A stretch of DNA of 64,000 nt, taken from the NCBI RefSeq assembly GCF_000425465.1, contig NZ_KE384381.1:334794-398793 (forward strand), written 5' to 3'. The translations under genes and the position numbers were made by a program. Numbering within the stretch: the first letter of the stretch is position 1; each line of letters begins with the position of its first letter. Positions 61,358 through 64,000 of this stretch are shown here, in pieces. The DNA is from Flavobacterium filum DSM 17961. Its GTDB lineage: Bacteria; Bacteroidota; Bacteroidia; Flavobacteriales; Flavobacteriaceae. The notes under the pieces are model-generated. The model did no database searches. It was not told where the DNA came from and saw only the letters and a program-made list of their open reading frames with translations.

Positions 61358-62697
61358 TTTTAAAAAAAGCATATCAACCCATTGACAATTCACCATTAAT
61401 AGTTTTTAGAATTCTATTTGGGCTTTTGATTTTTGCTGAAAGTTTGGTTGCCTTAACTACAGGATGGGTTAAAAAAAACCTTGTTGACACCATCGTTAAT
61501 CTTCCTCATATTGGAATGGACTTTTTAGTTCCGCTACCAGGTAACGGAATGTACTATTACTATATTTTGATGGGATTAACAGGAATTTTAATTGCAATTG
61601 GATACAAATATCGGTTTAGTGTAGGTTTGTTTACCATTTTATGGGCAGGGGTATATTTTATGCAAAAAGCCTCTTATAACAATCACTACTATTTACTATT
61701 ATTAGTAAGTATAATTATGTTATTCTTACCGGCTAATACGTATGCTTCAATAGACGCAAAAATCAAACCCGAAATAAAGCGTTACAGTATGCCACGATGG
61801 ACTAGTTGGGTAATGATTATTCAAATGACCATTGTGTATTTTTTTGCAACTATTGCAAAATTTTATCCAGATTGGCTTGATGGAACCTTCACCGGAATTT
61901 TATTTTCAAATCTTTCGGGCTTTCCAATTTTGGGTACAATTTTTACAGAAAAATGGTTTCACCTGTTTATTGCTTATGCAGGTATCTTATTTGATGGATT
62001 GATTATTCCCGCTTTATTGTGGAAAAAAACAAGGAATGTTGCCTTTTTAGCTTCGTTGTTGTTTCATTTATTTAACTCCGTTACTCTAAAAATAGGTATT
62101 TTTCCCTATTTTGCACTTAGTTTTGTTTTGTTCTTTTATTCTCCTGAAAAAATCAGAGCTCTTTTTTTGAGAAAAAAACCAATCCTTGATCAAGGGCTTC
62201 ATACTTCATTTCAATTTGAAAATAAAATTGCTTTTTTCTTTATTCCACTTCTTGTTCTTCAATTGATTTTACCTGTTAGACATTGGTTCATTAAAGGAGA
62301 TGTTCTTTGGACTGAAGAAGGTCATCGGTTAAGCTGGAGAATGATGTTACGTGACAAAAATGGTATCACTCGGTTTAAAGTAATAGATGCAAAAACAAAC
62401 TTGGAAATTCCTTATGATATTGGTCAAAAATTAACAAAGAAACAATTGTCTTTGGTTACAAGTAAACCTGATGGAATTTGGCAAATGGCACAGCATATTA
62501 AAAAGGAATTTGCTCAACAAGGCGTCCTAGTTAAAATTTTTGTAGATTCACAATTATCTGTTAACCGAAAACCATACAAACGCTTTATCGACCCTGAAGT
62601 TGATTTTGCTCAAGCCGAATGGAATTACTTTTTCCATAATGACTGGATTTTGTTGTATGACTCAAAAGGTGAACTACAATCAAAAAAAGAGAATTAA
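61354..62697 (+). CDS. HTTM-domain membrane protein (gamma-carboxylase-like)
   Basis: A 447-residue membrane protein translationally coupled to ribF by a four-base overlap. About residues 1-300 form the HTTM domain with multiple membrane segments (SPLIVFRILFGLLIFAESLVAL, NHYYLLLLVSIIMLFLPANTYAS, PRWTSWVMIIQMTIVYFFATIAKFYPDWLDG, ALSFVLFFYSPEKIRAL). The C-terminal part (about 310-440) is an alpha/beta domain with RHWFIKGDVLWTEEGHRLSWRMMLRDKNG. Such proteins are relatives of vitamin-K-dependent gamma-glutamyl carboxylase. Bacterial function is uncertain. The placement next to a flavin gene may be chance or may point to a redox partner. Confidence 0.88.
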   Translation: MILKKAYQPIDNSPLIVFRILFGLLIFAESLVALTTGWVKKNLVDTIVNLPHIGMDFLVPLPGNGMYYYYILMGLTGILIAIGYKYRFSVGLFTILWAGVYFMQKASYNNHYYLLLLVSIIMLFLPANTYASIDAKIKPEIKRYSMPRWTSWVMIIQMTIVYFFATIAKFYPDWLDGTFTGILFSNLSGFPILGTIFTEKWFHLFIAYAGILFDGLIIPALLWKKTRNVAFLASLLFHLFNSVTLKIGIFPYFALSFVLFFYSPEKIRALFLRKKPILDQGLHTSFQFENKIAFFFIPLLVLQLILPVRHWFIKGDVLWTEEGHRLSWRMMLRDKNGITRFKVIDAKTNLEIPYDIGQKLTKKQLSLVTSKPDGIWQMAQHIKKEFAQQGVLVKIFVDSQLSVNRKPYKRFIDPEVDFAQAEWNYFFHNDWILLYDSKGELQSKKEN

Positions 62698-62766
62698 TGC
62701 TTCTTATTAGCATAATTTCAATTCTCATTTCAAAAGAACCACTATTTAGCTTGATTTTAAAAAAAT

Positions 62767-62789
62767 AAAACCTGCACAAGGCAGGTTTT
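62767..62789. terminator. Bidirectional terminator between the HTTM gene and the gene at 62810
   Basis: AAAACCTGC pairs with GCAGGTTTT across ACAAG. Confidence 0.85.
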
Positions 62790-62809
62790 AAAGCTATATG
62801 AGAATAATC

Positions 62810-63712
62810 TTATTTCACAATAATTTTCTGAACTAAACCAGAATCAGTTTTTATAAAATATATACCCGTTGAAAGGTTTGATGTATCAACTTCATCAGAA
62901 TTTTGTACACTAAATAATTTCTTTCCATTATAGTCATACACATCAAAAGACAACAATTGATTCAATTTCACAATTCCTTTAGTTGCAGGATTTGGTGAAA
63001 TCAATAATGTGTTTTGATTTTCAAAACTAGGTAAACTTAAAGAAGATTCAGCGGTTACAGTTATCATATCAAAACGTACAGTTCCGCCAGTTCCATATGT
63101 AGAAGTTGATCTAGCTGCTCTGTAATCATTTGTAGTAGGGTCAAAAGCACTAACAATTCTGAATGCAACATTTGGATTATTATTTAAATCTGAAACTGAT
63201 GTTAAATTAACGGTTCTTTGGTTGTACCAAACATCACCGGTTCCTGTTTCAGCAGGCGTAAATGTGAATGTTTCAGCATCAATCCAATTTGAGCCATCTG
63301 TTGTGTATTGTACCACATAAGTATTATTAGCGGTATTACTTAAACGTTGATCAAATAAAAACTTGATACCTTCATAGTTTACTGTACTTACATTAAATTG
63401 TACTCCACGTAATTTGTTTTCTGTTCCTATTGCTGCATAAGTTGAAGTATTCCAACCATAGTTATCCGGAGTTGTTATTACCGGATCACTTGAACCACCT
63501 GATGCCGTTCCTGATGCAAAAGTAGCAGTGACTCCATTTAACAAAGAAGCAGAACCATTGCCTTCTGAAGGTGAAGGTGAAGTTGTTCCTCCTGCAACAG
63601 CATCAGCAGCTGTTCCATTAAAGTTCCAACGTGTTACTGTAATTTGAGACCAAACACTTAAGCTAGTTAATAGCAAAAATGTAAACGTTAAAAGATTGTA
63701 ATTTTTTTTCAT
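62810..63712 (-). CDS. T9SS-exported beta-sandwich protein
   Basis: A 300-residue protein from the ATG at 63712, preferred over an in-frame GTG three codons upstream. Signal peptide ends SVWSQ (near residue 22). The mature part (about 25-225) looks like a jelly-roll or carbohydrate-binding beta sandwich (TVTRWNFNGTAADAVAGGTTSPSPSEG... YEGIKFLFDQRLSNTANNTYVVQYTTDGSNWIDAETFTF). The C terminus has a type A sorting domain (LLISPNPATKGIVKLNQLLSFDVYDYNGKKLF... STGIYFIKTDSGLVQKIIVK). A TACTTTTG -7 word lies about 24 bases upstream at 63736. Function unknown. Confidence 0.86.
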   Translation of the reverse strand: MKKNYNLLTFTFLLLTSLSVWSQITVTRWNFNGTAADAVAGGTTSPSPSEGNGSASLLNGVTATFASGTASGGSSDPVITTPDNYGWNTSTYAAIGTENKLRGVQFNVSTVNYEGIKFLFDQRLSNTANNTYVVQYTTDGSNWIDAETFTFTPAETGTGDVWYNQRTVNLTSVSDLNNNPNVAFRIVSAFDPTTNDYRAARSTSTYGTGGTVRFDMITVTAESSLSLPSFENQNTLLISPNPATKGIVKLNQLLSFDVYDYNGKKLFSVQNSDEVDTSNLSTGIYFIKTDSGLVQKIIVK

Positions 63713-63735
63713 AAACTTCACAATTAAATTATTTA

Positions 63736-63743
63736 CAAAAGTA
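63736..63743 (-). promoter_or_regulatory. -7 promoter element of the 62810 gene
   Basis: TACTTTTG on the minus strand, an exact consensus match, 23 bases before the ATG. Confidence 0.6.
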
Positions 63744-63784
63744 TAGTAAAATTAATTTAAATAGGTTATCAAATTGTAAATAAA

Positions 63785-63810
63785 AAAACCTCCGATTTCT
63801 CGGAGGTTTT
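63785..63810 (-). terminator. Terminator of the partial T9SS gene at 63833
   Basis: AAAACCTCCGA pairs over 11 bp with TCGGAGGTTTT across TTTC. A T run follows on the minus strand. Confidence 0.9.
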
Positions 63811-63832
63811 AATGTTATTACGAAAATTTAAA

Positions 63833-64000
63833 TTATCGTTTCACCACACGAATTACGCGGGTTTCGTCTCCTTGGGTAACAATTGCATTGTATACGCCTG
63901 CTGGATAACGTTCTCCGATTTTTTGTGATGATAAATCATCTGCTTGGATGTCTTTTGTCTCTAATAAACGTCCTGCCATATCGTAGATGGCCACACTAAT
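63833..64000 (-). CDS. C-terminal T9SS sorting domain of a gene cut by the window edge
   Basis: The 55 visible residues, ending at a TAA at 63833-63835, read as the end of a type A sorting domain: ISVAIYDMAGRLLETKDIQ, KIGERYPAGVYNAIVTQGDE and RVIRVVKR. The gene continues past base 64000. Its main function cannot be told; it adds a further T9SS cargo to this region. Confidence 0.85.
   Translation of the reverse strand: MSVAIYDMAGRLLETKDIQADDLSSQKIGERYPAGVYNAIVTQGDETRVIRVVKR

Overview
The window looks like a chromosomal segment of a Flavobacterium-type bacterium (Bacteroidota, Flavobacteriaceae). Evidence seen in the sequence: very A+T-rich intergenic DNA; promoters built on the Bacteroidota -7 word TAnnTTTG, often with a TTG about 19 bases upstream; almost no Shine-Dalgarno sequences; at least six proteins ending in a type IX secretion (T9SS) sorting domain; a lipoprotein with the surface-export signature C-S-K-D-D-D; and housekeeping proteins of flavobacterial type. 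No IS element, integrase, phage gene set, CRISPR array or rRNA was found. The genus is an inference.

Layout. 1-4373: end of an ExbB operon, tRNA-Ser(GGA), asparaginase, an acyltransferase and TatD. 4436-7571: retropepsin-like protease, a T9SS protein, a DUF4476 protein, a surface lipoprotein. 7595-11666: 2-oxoglutarate dehydrogenase E1 and E2 with an unusual hairpin between them. 11785-14742: small unknowns and a polyprenyl synthase. 14921-21219: a TetR-TolC-adaptor-RND efflux operon. 21301-26346: lipoprotein, MORN protein, a repeat block, aspS, a cold-shock protein and a RES/Xre toxin-antitoxin pair. 26573-29871: acetyltransferase, umuC, umuD and a DUF808 membrane protein, with minisatellite-like spacers.

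29985-53819 is the most distinctive region. Two adjacent modules each have a NarL-type response regulator, a TPR sensor kinase, an internal terminator and a tail-fibre-like secreted protein. Fibre A carries YadA-like head repeats and a C-terminal S74 self-cleaving chaperone domain. Each module ends in the same unusual terminator element, and a third copy ends the next operon, which encodes an OmpA-family protein, a leucine-rich T9SS protein and four small exported proteins. Divergent from that operon lie a sigma factor, a TPR-bearing putative anti-sigma factor and a coiled-coil membrane protein, facing a large membrane-anchored TPR-CHAT protease. My inference is that this is a cell-surface sensing and display locus with two levels of control: two-component systems, and a sigma/anti-sigma/CHAT circuit.

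53967-64000: tRNA-Leu(CAA), prs, the bL25 gene, a repeat-rich spacer, pth, a lipoprotein, a reprolysin-like T9SS metalloprotease, ribF overlapping an HTTM membrane protein, and two more T9SS proteins, the last cut by the window edge.
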